A program made the translations under genes and the position numbers. From the NCBI RefSeq assembly GCF_030406325.1, contig NZ_JAUEQY010000035.1, positions 46,530-110,529 of the forward strand: a stretch of DNA of 64,000 nucleotides, read 5' to 3'. Under the pieces are notes generated by a model. That model did no database searches, was not told the origin of the DNA, and was given only the letters and a program-made list of their open reading frames with translations. Shown here one piece after another: positions 44,371 to 52,477 of this stretch (the first letter of the stretch is position 1; the number at the start of each line of letters is the position of its first letter). The DNA is from Actinomadura sp. DC4 (GTDB taxonomy: Bacteria > Actinomycetota > Actinomycetes > Streptosporangiales > Streptosporangiaceae).

Positions 44371-44853
44371 ATGACACAGAACGTACGGAGAACGGTGCTC
44401 TGGTCGGCGGCGATCGTGGCCCTCGCCTCGTCCGGGCTCGGACCCGCCCGCGCCGAGACGACGCGCACGGCCGCCGATGACCCGGCGCTGACGTCGGTCG
44501 AGGTGCTCTATCACACCAACGACGACAACAAGGATCACGACACCAAGCTCCTGACGAGCGTCCGTGACAACCGCGGTGTCGAGATCGCAACCCTCGACGA
44601 GCACTTCGGGGACGACACCTTCGACGACAACGAGGACGATGGGCCGTACGGTCTGCGCCTGACCAACCCCGCCACCCTGGCGTCCACCGGTCACGGCCGC
44701 CTCGTGGTGCGGATCGAGCCCAACGGCAACGACACGTGGAAGTTCAACGTGTTCGCGACCCTGTTCTTCTCCGACGGCAGCCGGCGGGTCGCCCAGGAAC
44801 GCAACAACTCGCTGGATCAGGACCGCCGGCAACGGGAGTTCGAGATCCTCTGA
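44371..44853 (+). CDS. Secreted acidic protein of unknown function (160 aa)
   Basis: A signal peptide ends GPARA near 28. The mature part is acidic and beta-rich with Asp/Asn clusters (TNDDNKDHDTK, FGDDTFDDNEDDG) that could bind calcium, then HGRLVVRIEPNGNDTWKFNVFATLFFSDG, resembling a jelly-roll sheet. No known family is recognised. It is a single gene closed by a strong terminator. Confidence 0.65.
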   Translation: MTQNVRRTVLWSAAIVALASSGLGPARAETTRTAADDPALTSVEVLYHTNDDNKDHDTKLLTSVRDNRGVEIATLDEHFGDDTFDDNEDDGPYGLRLTNPATLASTGHGRLVVRIEPNGNDTWKFNVFATLFFSDGSRRVAQERNNSLDQDRRQREFEIL

Positions 44854-44862
44854 GAACGCGAG

Positions 44863-44891
44863 CGGGCCCGCCGCGCAGAGCGGCGGGCCCG
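44863..44891. terminator. Terminator hairpin
   Basis: A 12-bp perfect stem (CGGGCCCGCCGC and complement) with a five-base loop sits between the convergent secreted-protein and small hydrophobic-protein genes. Confidence 0.75.
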
Positions 44892-44904
44892 TCATTCGGT
44901 CAGC

Positions 44905-45075
44905 TCACCATCGATACCAGCGGCCGCGCCGTCCGCCCGCACCAGCACCGCGGAAGACGAAGCCGAGGAGCCAGAGAACGAGCAAGATGATCGCGATCCA
45001 CCACAGCGCCTTCAGCGCGAACCCCGCGCCGAACAAGATGAGCACCAGCAGCAGAACAAGTAGCACCGGAACCAT
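44905..45075 (-). CDS. Small hydrophobic membrane protein (56 aa)
   Basis: The ATG at 45075 follows GGAGGTG. Two tight membrane helices (MVPVLLVLLLVLILFGAGFA and a second WWIAIILLVLWLLGFVF) are joined by ALKALW, and the tail is Gly/Arg-rich. This is the common actinobacterial hydrophobic mini-protein type, often stress-induced. A GGGTAT element 44 bases upstream on its strand could be a general-stress -10. Confidence 0.8.
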   Translation of the reverse strand: MVPVLLVLLLVLILFGAGFALKALWWIAIILLVLWLLGFVFRGAGAGGRRGRWYRW

Positions 45076-45118
45076 TGTCAGTCACCTCCGGTCCGCATAT
45101 GCCCGATATATGGCGTTC

Positions 45119-45124
45119 ATACCC
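45119..45124 (-). promoter_or_regulatory. Stress-sigma-like -10 element
   Basis: GGGTAT on the minus strand, 44 bases upstream of the hydrophobic-protein start, matches the SigB/SigF-type -10. The -35 side is not a clear GTTT, so this is a weak call. Confidence 0.35.
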
Positions 45125-45169
45125 AAATAGATGATCTAGTTTCAGCGGACGGCCGGCCGACCCGCCGGG

Positions 45170-45700
45170 CTAGGCCTCACCGCCGTTGACCGGCTCGTTC
45201 TTCCGGCGGATGACCTTCGGCAGCAGGTACCACAGCACCAGGTAGAGCCCGAGGAGTCCCGCGCCCAGCCCGGCGGCCCAGCCGAAGCCCGCCACCACGT
45301 CCAGTACGAGGAACACCGCGCCGATGATGGCGAGCAGCAGCGCGCCCAGGCCGCCCTGTGCGAGCAGCGACGCCACCCGTACGAGCTCGGGCTTGTGCCC
45401 CTGCCGGAAGACCTGCCGATGGTCGCTGACCGGCGCGATCAGCAGTGCCGTCGCCGTCGCGGACGCGACCAGGGTGATCACGTACACCGCCTTGTCCAGG
45501 TCGCTGACGTCGCCGAAGCGGTTCGTGAACGGCAGCGTCAGCAGGAAGGCGAACAGGATCTGCACGCCGGTCTGCGCGACGCGCAGCTCCTGCAGCAGCT
45601 CGATGAAGTTGCGATCCCAGCGTTCGAGGCCGGTCTCGTCGCGCTGGGAATCCGGTGAGTCCGAGGAGCCGGCCGAGCCCGCGTTCGAGGAGTCTCCCAT
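45170..45700 (-). CDS. DUF6328-type membrane protein
   Basis: The 176-residue protein has a Ser/Asp-rich leader, then RNFIELLQELRVAQTGVQILFAFLLTLPFT, the hallmark of this family, and four membrane helices. It starts six bases after the stop of the CYTH-CHAD gene, so it is coupled to it. The role is unknown; the family is frequent near stress genes. Confidence 0.75.
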   Translation of the reverse strand: MGDSSNAGSAGSSDSPDSQRDETGLERWDRNFIELLQELRVAQTGVQILFAFLLTLPFTNRFGDVSDLDKAVYVITLVASATATALLIAPVSDHRQVFRQGHKPELVRVASLLAQGGLGALLLAIIGAVFLVLDVVAGFGWAAGLGAGLLGLYLVLWYLLPKVIRRKNEPVNGGEA

Positions 45701-45706
45701 CGCCGC

Positions 45707-47224
45707 CTACTTCTTCCGCAGCGCCCGGAGCGGCTTGCGCCTGGCGGCCTTCTTGCCGGCCGCCGGCAGGCGTTCGAGCACGCGCTCGCCCTCCCGGCGC
45801 TCGACCTCGGCGAGCCGGCCGGCGACGAAGGTGTCCGCGGCGGGGCTGTCCGGATGTTCCACGGAGCCGGCCAGCCGCTGGATCGCGACGACGCTGTCAT
45901 GGTGCGCGCCGAGGATGTCCTGGAGCCGTTCGGCGCGGCGGGCCAGCTCGGCCGCCGGCGAGCCCAGCGCGGCGGAGGCGGCCTCGGCCGTGTAGCGCGC
46001 CCGCTTGGCCGACTTGCGCGTGCCGTGCATCGCGACGTCGCGGTCCTGGCCGGACGGCAGCCGTACCGCCCGGTCATACCTCCGCAGCATCTTGCGCCAC
46101 GCCCTCGCCACCAGGTCCGGCGTCTCCTTCGTGGCCTTGCGGCCGGCGCGGGCGTTCAGCGGCGGCGCGGCGAGGAGGGCGTCCAGGGCGTCGAGCAGGT
46201 CGTAGTACCGCTGGGTCAGCAGCGTCTCGCGTACGCGGTCGCGGGCGCGATGCTCCTCGGCCGCCATCGCGAGAAGCCAGCCGGGACTCCGGTGGGCGCC
46301 GGGCAGGTCGGCCAGGCGGCGCTGGAAGCGCGCGCCCTGCACCTCCAGGTCGCGCACCTCGCCGAGTGAGTCGGCGAGCCACTTGAGCTCGGCGTCCAGC
46401 GTCCGGATGCGGGCCTGGTCGACCAGGCACCGGTGGGTGCGCAGGATGCTGCGGGTCCGGCGTACGGCGACCCGCATCTTGTGCACCGAGTCGTCGTCCT
46501 CGTCGGCCAGCCGGACCAGCGGGTCGTACGCGAGCAACTGCTCGATCTGCTCGCCGAGGTAGGTCACCAGGACCTCCCCGGCGGTACGGGTCGCGGTGTG
46601 CCGCTGGACGAGGACGAGGTCGTCGTCCAGGGCTCGCTGCAGCTTGGAGGCGACCTCCGACTCGCGGGCGCCGGACTCGCGCAGGTGCCCGCCGATGCTC
46701 TCCAGCAGCTCGCCGGAGGCCTCGACGGCCTCGACCTCGATCTCCCGCCAGCGCATCAGGCCGACCTCGTGCCCGTCCCGGCTGAGCCGGCGCGCGCTGA
46801 CCGTGTCGTCGGCCAGTTCGGCGAGGACCCTGCCGTCCTCGGCCAGCAGCTCGCGCTCGACCCGGTGGGTCTCCAGCTCGGCGACGCGAACGAGGACGCG
46901 TCCGCGTACGTGGGCGGCGACGAGCGCGGCGAGGTCCGCGGGCACGTCGGGGGCGCCCGCGTCGAGCGGCGCCCGGATCTCCTGCCTGGTGTGCGCGGCC
47001 ATCGGCAGCTTGAGGTGCCAGCCCTCGTCCCCGCCGCCCTCGCGGCGCCGCAGCGTGATGCCACGCGACGCGAGCCGCAGGTCCTCGGTGTCGTAGTAGG
47101 AGGCACGGAGCGTGTGCGTCTTCGGCGGGCCGACCCCGGCGCATCCGGCGACCTGCCGCAGATCGGGGAGCGCGACGTCCGCTCCCGCGTCGTACTTGCG
47201 CTCCAGTTCGATGTGGCGTGCCAT
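45707..47224 (-). CDS. CYTH-CHAD domain protein (polyphosphate-linked)
   Basis: The 505-residue protein has an N-terminal CYTH domain with the ExExK motif (HIELERKYD) and the triphosphate-tunnel basics (RGITLRRREGG, WHLKLP), followed by a CHAD helical domain (about 215-500) with DDDSVHKMRVAVRRTRSIL and HGTRKSAKRARYTAEAA, whose histidines and arginines bind polyphosphate. Fused CYTH-CHAD proteins hydrolyse or bind inorganic polyphosphates. It lies directly downstream of gvpK on the same strand with a 71-base gap, and is followed by the DUF6328 gene. Its relation to gas vesicles is unproven. Confidence 0.88.
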   Translation of the reverse strand: MARHIELERKYDAGADVALPDLRQVAGCAGVGPPKTHTLRASYYDTEDLRLASRGITLRRREGGGDEGWHLKLPMAAHTRQEIRAPLDAGAPDVPADLAALVAAHVRGRVLVRVAELETHRVERELLAEDGRVLAELADDTVSARRLSRDGHEVGLMRWREIEVEAVEASGELLESIGGHLRESGARESEVASKLQRALDDDLVLVQRHTATRTAGEVLVTYLGEQIEQLLAYDPLVRLADEDDDSVHKMRVAVRRTRSILRTHRCLVDQARIRTLDAELKWLADSLGEVRDLEVQGARFQRRLADLPGAHRSPGWLLAMAAEEHRARDRVRETLLTQRYYDLLDALDALLAAPPLNARAGRKATKETPDLVARAWRKMLRRYDRAVRLPSGQDRDVAMHGTRKSAKRARYTAEAASAALGSPAAELARRAERLQDILGAHHDSVVAIQRLAGSVEHPDSPAADTFVAGRLAEVERREGERVLERLPAAGKKAARRKPLRALRKK

Positions 47225-47295
47225 GACAACTCCTTCACGGGTGGTTACTTAGCGCCCTACCCGCGCACGCCGCACCAAAAGTGAACTTTTTCCGG

Positions 47296-47622
47296 TTACT
47301 CAGGAGGCAGGAGAGGCCCGAGTGGCCCCAGATCGAGGTTGAGGTCCTTCGCCTCGATGTCGAACCTCTCCCGCAGCTCCGTCATCGCCTCCTCCAGGCG
47401 CATGAGCGCCAGCCCGAGCTCCTCGACCTTGTCATCGGACAGCCCACCGGTCTCCACCCGGCGCAGCGCCTGCCGCTCCATCAGCTGGCGGACCAGCTCG
47501 ATCACGGTCAGCACCAGGCGTACGAGGTCCCGCTGCACCTCCTCGGCGTCGGTGTCGAGGCGGCGCGGGAGCCGATGGCTCCGCCGCTCGTCGCCGACGT
47601 GCCGTGGGCGGTACGGGCTCAC
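47296..47622 (-). CDS. gvpK: Gas vesicle protein GvpK
   Basis: The 108-residue protein matches GvpK: LDTDAEEVQRDLVRLVLTVIELVRQLMERQALRRVETGGL, then LGLALMRLEEAMTELRERF. Its GTG overlaps the gvpS stop (GTGA). It is the last conserved gas-vesicle gene of the operon; GvpK is an essential accessory protein of assembly in other bacteria. Confidence 0.93.
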   Translation of the reverse strand: MSPYRPRHVGDERRSHRLPRRLDTDAEEVQRDLVRLVLTVIELVRQLMERQALRRVETGGLSDDKVEELGLALMRLEEAMTELRERFDIEAKDLNLDLGPLGPLLPPE

Positions 47623-47885
47623 GGCGGCAGGTCCTCACGGACCACGACGCCCTGGATCGGCTCGTCCTCGCCCTCCAGCATCTGGTCGATCTCCGGGCGG
47701 ATCGAGCCGATGATGGCGCGCAGCGAGATCTGTACGAGATCGACGTCCGCGATGGAGATGGTCACGTCGCCGGTGATCACCACACCGCCCGCGAGGAGCC
47801 GGTCCAGCAGGTCCACCAGGGCGATGCGCTGCCCGCGGGCGGGCGCCGGCGACCGTGGTGTCGGCACGCTCAGACTTCGGTCCAC
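47619..47885 (-). CDS. gvpS: Gas vesicle protein GvpS (GvpA/J/M family)
   Basis: The 88 residues contain the GvpA-fold core ALVDLLDRLLAGGVVITGDVTISIADVDLVQISLRAIIG. It is short, with a Pro/Ala-rich N-terminus, as in GvpS/GvpM minor proteins thought to cap or initiate the shell. The GTG at 47885 has GAGGAG upstream and overlaps gvpL by 16 bases. Confidence 0.88.
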   Translation of the reverse strand: MDRSLSVPTPRSPAPARGQRIALVDLLDRLLAGGVVITGDVTISIADVDLVQISLRAIIGSIRPEIDQMLEGEDEPIQGVVVREDLPP

Positions 47886-48664
47886 GCCTCCTCCTCTGTG
47901 GCCTCTGTGGCGAAGGAGTACGGCGCCCACGGCCCGGTGAGCTGAAGGCGGATCGCCGGGCGCTCGCCGGCCAGGCGCGAGACGGCGGCACGGAACTCCT
48001 CCGCGCGCTCGTCGTCGACGAGATAGGCGGCGTTGAGGATCATCCAGCCGCGTTCCCCGGACAGCTGGGGGTCCTGCGGCCGGTGCAGGCGCCTGGTGGC
48101 GGCGATCTCCAGCAGCTCGTCGTCGATGCTCTCGGCCGCCATCAGCACCTCGCGCCGGGACTCCTCCTCGGTACGCCGCTGCACGCCGCGCCGCCGCAGG
48201 TACGACGTGCCGGGACGGCCGCTCGAAGGTTCCTCTTCGGGCTCCTCGGCGGCCGTGACCGCGGCCAGGTCCGCGTACGCCTTCACGCCCCACTCCGTAC
48301 GGCCGGCGATGCGGTTCAGGGCCTGGGAGAACTCCTCGTGCCGGTCCCTCAGCGCCTGCCGCGCGCGGTCCTCGCCGCGGTAGACCGTGGCCAGGCCCAG
48401 CGGTACGGTCACGGCGCGCCCCGCGGCGGCGTCCACCACCGCGTGGTGCGCGCGTGCGGTGGACTCCAGCCAGCCGAGGTCCTCCAGGTTCCGCTTCAGC
48501 GCCTCCTCGCCGAAGTCCCCCAGGCTCACCGCGCTCACGACCGCGGTCAGCCCGTGCTCCTCGACGAGGTGTACGGACGCGCCCCCGACGCCGCCGACGC
48601 CCTCCACCGCCTCAGGCGGCAGGTCGCGGCAGACGGCGTAGACGTAGCTCCCGGTCTCACTCAA
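47870..48664 (-). CDS. gvpL: Gas vesicle protein GvpL (GvpL/GvpF family)
   Basis: The 264-residue protein starts GSYVYAVCRDLPPEAVEGVGGVGG and has the family blocks HAVVDAAAGRAVTVPLGLATVYRG and EWGVKAYADL, ending IRLQLTGPWAPYSFA. A TTG start at 48664 is chosen because GGAGGAGG lies upstream and the start overlaps the gvpJ stop. GvpL and GvpF interact with the nascent shell proteins. A long acidic insertion, EEPEEEPSSGRPGTS, lies mid-protein. Confidence 0.9.
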   Translation of the reverse strand: MSETGSYVYAVCRDLPPEAVEGVGGVGGASVHLVEEHGLTAVVSAVSLGDFGEEALKRNLEDLGWLESTARAHHAVVDAAAGRAVTVPLGLATVYRGEDRARQALRDRHEEFSQALNRIAGRTEWGVKAYADLAAVTAAEEPEEEPSSGRPGTSYLRRRGVQRRTEEESRREVLMAAESIDDELLEIAATRRLHRPQDPQLSGERGWMILNAAYLVDDERAEEFRAAVSRLAGERPAIRLQLTGPWAPYSFATEATEEEAWTEV

Positions 48665-49112
48665 AGTCGTCGTCCTCCTCCGGCGGGCGGCTCCGTGTCC
48701 TGCGCTCACGACGCTCGCGCTCACGGCGCTCGGGCCGGTCGGCCGATCTCGGCGCGCGGCGTTCGGGGGTCGGCTCGTCCTCTTCCGCGTCGCCCTCCAG
48801 GGCGGCGAGCCGGTCGCGCAGCAGGCGGTTCTCCTCGGCCATGTCGGTGTGGCGGGAGGACAGGGTGGGATCGTGCTCCCACCAGTCGATGCCCATCTCC
48901 TTCGCCCGGTCGACCGAGCAGATCACCAGCCGCAGCTTGATGGTCAGCAGCTCGATGTCGAGGAGGTTCACCTGGATGTCGCCGGCGATGACGATGCCCT
49001 TGTCGAGCACGCGTTCGAGGATGTCGGCGAGGTTCGCGGACTCCGGGCGCCGTACCCCGGAAGGCTGCCGCCCGATCCCGGTCAGCCCCCGGCCCGGCGC
49101 GGGGCCGGTCAC
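48657..49112 (-). CDS. gvpJ: Gas vesicle protein GvpJ (GvpA family with charged tail)
   Basis: The core NLADILERVLDKGIVIAGDIQVNLLDIELLTIKLRLVI is typical of GvpJ. A tail of ~90 residues follows, with a coiled ENRLLRDRLAALEGDAEEDE and then a dense Arg/Glu segment ending EEDDDFE. The GTG at 49112 overlaps the gvpO stop and has AAGGAG five bases upstream, which decides the start over an ATG at 49133. Confidence 0.9.
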   Translation of the reverse strand: MTGPAPGRGLTGIGRQPSGVRRPESANLADILERVLDKGIVIAGDIQVNLLDIELLTIKLRLVICSVDRAKEMGIDWWEHDPTLSSRHTDMAEENRLLRDRLAALEGDAEEDEPTPERRAPRSADRPERRERERRERRTRSRPPEEDDDFE

Positions 49113-49516
49113 GACGTCTCCTTCAGCTGGCATCGCGAGTAGCGTTTGACGCGCCGGCAGGCGATCAGCTCGCCCTCCGCGTCCAGCTCGGTCTCGTAGA
49201 CGGCCAGGATGTCGGTGGAGTCGGGGATGCGCCGGGTCTCGACGACCTCCACGCCGACCTGCCAGCGGCCGTCGCCGGTCTCCTCCAGCGAGACGATCCC
49301 CTCGGCCTCTCTCCCGGCCATCTCGGCGACGTAGCCGGCCGCCAGCCGGGCCATCTCGGAGGACTGCCTCCGGGCCGTACGGGGACGCTCGTGCCGTTCG
49401 GGCGGACCCCGGTCGGAGCCGAACCGGCCGGCCCGCTCACCGGGCGCCGGCCCGGACCGCTCCGGCCCGGGTCTCCGGCTCGGGCGTTCCCGGTCACGGG
49501 GATCGCGGGAAGCCAC
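49109..49516 (-). CDS. gvpO: Gas vesicle protein GvpO
   Basis: The 135-residue protein has an Arg/Pro-rich disordered N-terminus (about 1-50) followed by the GvpO domain: AAGYVAEMAGREAEGIVSLEETGDGRWQVGVEVVETRRIPDSTDILAVYETELDAEGEL. It overlaps gvpG by 23 bases. GvpO is essential for vesicle formation in haloarchaea, and its role in actinomycetes is inferred. Confidence 0.9.
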   Translation of the reverse strand: MASRDPRDRERPSRRPGPERSGPAPGERAGRFGSDRGPPERHERPRTARRQSSEMARLAAGYVAEMAGREAEGIVSLEETGDGRWQVGVEVVETRRIPDSTDILAVYETELDAEGELIACRRVKRYSRCQLKETS

Positions 49517-49763
49517 GATCTCCCTCCGCCCCGGCGGCGCGCCGCGTCATCATCCGGCTCAGCAGCTCGTTCTCCAGCTCCGTCGCGTCCTCCTCCGACA
49601 GCTCGCCGGCGGTCACGGCGGCCTCGATCTCGGCCACCTGCCGGCGCACCGAGGCCGGGTCGTACATCTGCTGTTCCGCCTGCTCCAGGAGTTGCTGGGC
49701 CAGCCAGGAGACGCCGCGTACGGGCGCCAGCGGCAGCGTGAGCAGGCCGGTCAGGAGTCCCAT
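49494..49763 (-). CDS. gvpG: Gas vesicle protein GvpG
   Basis: The 89-residue protein starts GLLTGLLTLPLAPVRGVSWLAQQLLEQAEQQMYDPA, the GvpG signature, with a charged helix and a C-terminal tail. It starts three bases after the gvpF stop. GvpG is a minor assembly protein. Confidence 0.92.
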   Translation of the reverse strand: MGLLTGLLTLPLAPVRGVSWLAQQLLEQAEQQMYDPASVRRQVAEIEAAVTAGELSEEDATELENELLSRMMTRRAAGAEGDRGFPRSP

Positions 49764-49766
49764 CGG

Positions 49767-50564
49767 TCAGGTCCCTTCCTCCGGTGCGGGCGGGACGAAG
49801 TCATACGGTGCGAGCGGTCCGACCAGGCGCAGCCTGATCCGGCCGGCCCACCGCTCCCCGAGCTCGTCCACGGCCTCCTCGAACCCGGCCACGTCCTGCT
49901 CGGCGACCAGGAACGCCGCGTCGGCGGCGGTGTCCTCGCCGGCCGGCGCGCGCGCCGCCACGGCGGACGCGTGCGGTTCGAGGGTGTTGACCAGTTCCTC
50001 GGTGTCCACCTGGCGCTTCTCGTCCAGCGCCTTCACGATGAGCTCGCCCAGGCGGATCCGGTCGTAGTAGGCGGCGTCTTCGGGAAGCTCGCGGATCCGC
50101 TCGCGCAGCCGCGCGGCCTCCGGGTCCTCATCCAGCACCTCGCGGATGACGGTGTCCTCGACGTAGCTGCCCACGACGGCGTACTCCTGCCCGCCCCGCA
50201 GGTCGTCGAGCACCTCGGAGAACCAGTCGTGGTACGGGATCAACATCTCCTCGACCAGCGCGTCGGCCGTGGTGACCACGGAGCCGAAGCGCAGCGGCAG
50301 CGTCGTCGTCTCCGCCGCGAGCGCCTCGACGACGTCCTCGTGCGCGAGCAGGTGGTCCCGTGTCCCCAGCGGCTGCTGGATGGAGATCTCGCTGACCACG
50401 CCCGCGAGGTCGTCGTGCCGGACCAGGGACACCGGGCCGCCGCCGACGCCGGTCAGATCCTCGGGCACCCTGGTGTCCGCGGGGACGATCCCGTACACGT
50501 AGCAGGCGTGCGCGCGATCGCTCGCGGGACGCCGGGCGGTCTCACTCTCAGGCCGCGTCTTCAC
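49767..50564 (-). CDS. gvpF: Gas vesicle protein GvpF (GvpL/GvpF family)
   Basis: The 265-residue protein begins (after a charged leader) [28 protein letters not shown] and contains [23 protein letters not shown], ending [16 protein letters not shown]. The GTG at 50564 overlaps the gvpA stop (GTGA). GvpF is a shell-associated assembly factor; this copy lacks the acidic insertion seen in gvpL. Confidence 0.92.
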   Translation of the reverse strand: MKTRPESETARRPASDRAHACYVYGIVPADTRVPEDLTGVGGGPVSLVRHDDLAGVVSEISIQQPLGTRDHLLAHEDVVEALAAETTTLPLRFGSVVTTADALVEEMLIPYHDWFSEVLDDLRGGQEYAVVGSYVEDTVIREVLDEDPEAARLRERIRELPEDAAYYDRIRLGELIVKALDEKRQVDTEELVNTLEPHASAVAARAPAGEDTAADAAFLVAEQDVAGFEEAVDELGERWAGRIRLRLVGPLAPYDFVPPAPEEGT

Positions 50565-50986
50565 CGGTCACGCTCCCTTCGCGGTGCCCGGCGACGGGCC
50601 TCCCGGCGTTCCTCCCGGTCGTCTGAGCGCTCCTCCAGTACCTCTCCGACGGTCTCCTTGGCCGCGTCGAGGATGCCCTTCGTCTTGCCCTTGGCCACGC
50701 TCTTGGTGCCGCCCTCGGTCAGGTCCTTCATGACGGTGGGCAGGTCCTTGCCGCCCTTCTCGTACAGGTCCAGGCGGTTGGTGGCCTCGGCGAAACGCAG
50801 ATAGGTGTCCACGCTCGCCACGACGATGCGCGCGTCGATGGTGATCAGCTCGATCCCCACCAGTGACACCCGGACGAAGGCGTCGATGACGAGGCCCTTG
50901 TCCAGAATCGTGTCGATGACGTCCACCAGTCCGCCCCCGGACGAACGCTGGACGGCTCCCGGTCCTTCGTACCCCGAAACAGTCAT
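50561..50986 (-). CDS. gvpA: Gas vesicle structural protein GvpA with long C-terminal extension
   Basis: The core [50 protein letters not shown] is the amphipathic shell protein pattern. Typical GvpA ends shortly after this, near 70-75 residues; here an extra ~70 residues ([17 protein letters not shown], then basic and acidic repeats) follow. Extended GvpAs are usual in actinomycete clusters. It is the first conserved gvp gene of the operon. Confidence 0.92.
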   Translation of the reverse strand: MTVSGYEGPGAVQRSSGGGLVDVIDTILDKGLVIDAFVRVSLVGIELITIDARIVVASVDTYLRFAEATNRLDLYEKGGKDLPTVMKDLTEGGTKSVAKGKTKGILDAAKETVGEVLEERSDDREERREARRRAPRRERDR

Positions 50987-51017
50987 GCGGCCTCATCCCC
51001 CGATCGGCTACGCGTGG

Positions 51018-52400
51018 TCACGTGGGCTCCTCACCGCGATCACGCGGCGGCCGGCGCCGCGGCCGCCGGATCGGCGTCGGGCGCTCCCCTTCTTCCTGCT
51101 CGCCGCCCTCCTCGGCGGCGGGCCGCCGTCGCGGACGGCGCGGACGCTCCTCGTCCTCAGGGCCCTCGTCGTCCTCTTCCGCGGGCGGACGCCTGCGCGA
51201 GCGGCGCGGGCGGTCCTCGTCCTCGTCGCCGGGCGGGCGCCGGCGCGCCGGACGCGCTCGTTCGCCTTCGGCGGCCGGGCGGCGGCGCGGGCGTCTCGGC
51301 TCGTCGGGCTCCTCAGACTCCTCGGGCTCTTCCTTGTCGCCCTCCGGCTCCTCGTCGCCTTCTTCCTTGCCCTCTTCGCCCTCTTCGCCCTCTTCGCCCT
51401 CTTCCTCGTCCTCTTCGGGCTCGCCCTCGGACTCCTCGCCCTCGGACTCCTCGCCTTCCTCCTCGTCGCGCGGCGCCTCTTCCTCCGGAGCCTCGCCGTC
51501 GGAGCTCTCGGCATCCTCGCGGCTCTTGCGCTCTTCCTCCTCCTCCATCGCCTCTTCGTGGGTCTTGACGACCTCGCCGTCCCGGATCTCGCCCCGCCAG
51601 CCCTCGATCTCGTCGGGATTGAGGATCGCGTGGGCCATCACGTGCCGCCGGAAGTGTTTGAACTCCAGGCGGGTACGGCGGCCCGGGGCCCGCCAGAGGT
51701 TCCCGGTGCGCTCGAACAGCCCCTGCGGGTGGTACTCCATCACGAGGCAGATCCGGGTCAGGTTCGGCGCGAGCTCGGAGAAGGACACCGCGCCGTCGAC
51801 GTACCCCTTGGCGCCCTTGGCCCGCCACACGATGTGGTCGTCGGGCACCTGCTCGACGGTGTTCGCCTCCCAGGTGCGGTGCGACCAGAAGACCTGCGCC
51901 TTCCAGTTGGACTTGTCCTCTTCGGGCCGCTCGACGTTCTCGACCTTCTTCATGAACTTCGAGAAGTCCTCGTACTGGGTCCACTGGTTGTACACGAGGC
52001 GCAGCGGCGCGCCGACGTCGATCGTCTCGACGATGTTGATGAGCTTCAGGCCGCCTTTTTTGCCCTTGCCACCCTTGAAGAAGCCCTTGACCTTCTCCTT
52101 GATCCCGGTTCCCGCGGCGCCCAGCATGGCGCGGAACGGCCCCTTGCCCTCGTTGAGGGCCTTCACCCCGGAGATCGCGGCCTTCACCCCGGGGCCGCCG
52201 CCGTCGGCGCCCTCGGCCTTCTCGAGCAGCCCGTGGCTGACCTCGTTGACCTTGTCGCTGACCTTGTCGCCCACGGAGGCCAGCATCTTCTCGGCGAAGG
52301 CCTGCAGCAGGCTCTTGGCCTCCTGCGCGAGCCGCTGTGTCGGCAGCTCGTCGGTCAGCTCGGCGCTCTCCTTGCCCAGCTCATCACGCTGAGTCGTCAT
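51018..52400 (-). CDS. SRPBCC (polyketide-cyclase-like) protein with long charged disordered tail, in gvp cluster
   Basis: The 460-residue protein has a helical N-terminus (about 1-110), then a START/SRPBCC domain (INIVETIDVGAPLRLVYNQWTQYEDFSKFMKKVENV, WRAKGAKGYVDGAVSFSEL, LVMEYHPQGL) at about 110-250. Residues about 270-460 are disordered: long Glu/Asp runs, then repeated RRPRRRP blocks alternating with acidic spacers. The ATG at 52400 has GGGAGG upstream. A SRPBCC gene occupies a similar place (gvpY/gvpZ) in streptomycete clusters. The tail may tether vesicles to each other or to nucleic acids (inference). Confidence 0.8.
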   Translation of the reverse strand: MTTQRDELGKESAELTDELPTQRLAQEAKSLLQAFAEKMLASVGDKVSDKVNEVSHGLLEKAEGADGGGPGVKAAISGVKALNEGKGPFRAMLGAAGTGIKEKVKGFFKGGKGKKGGLKLINIVETIDVGAPLRLVYNQWTQYEDFSKFMKKVENVERPEEDKSNWKAQVFWSHRTWEANTVEQVPDDHIVWRAKGAKGYVDGAVSFSELAPNLTRICLVMEYHPQGLFERTGNLWRAPGRRTRLEFKHFRRHVMAHAILNPDEIEGWRGEIRDGEVVKTHEEAMEEEEERKSREDAESSDGEAPEEEAPRDEEEGEESEGEESEGEPEEDEEEGEEGEEGEEGKEEGDEEPEGDKEEPEESEEPDEPRRPRRRPAAEGERARPARRRPPGDEDEDRPRRSRRRPPAEEDDEGPEDEERPRRPRRRPAAEEGGEQEEGERPTPIRRPRRRPPRDRGEEPT

Positions 52401-52477
52401 ACCGCCTCCCTCCCCTGGGCGTTCGCCCAAGGTCGTGGGTCGCGCACAACCAGACGGGTCGGCAATGCCGCGTCTCG

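Noticed and set aside
51350..51480. Periodic trinucleotide-rich stretch that looks like a tandem repeat or CRISPR-like array
   Set aside because: It is the codon-level image of the Glu/Asp-rich tail of the SRPBCC gene on the minus strand. Repeat units are irregular and in frame, and there are no spacers.
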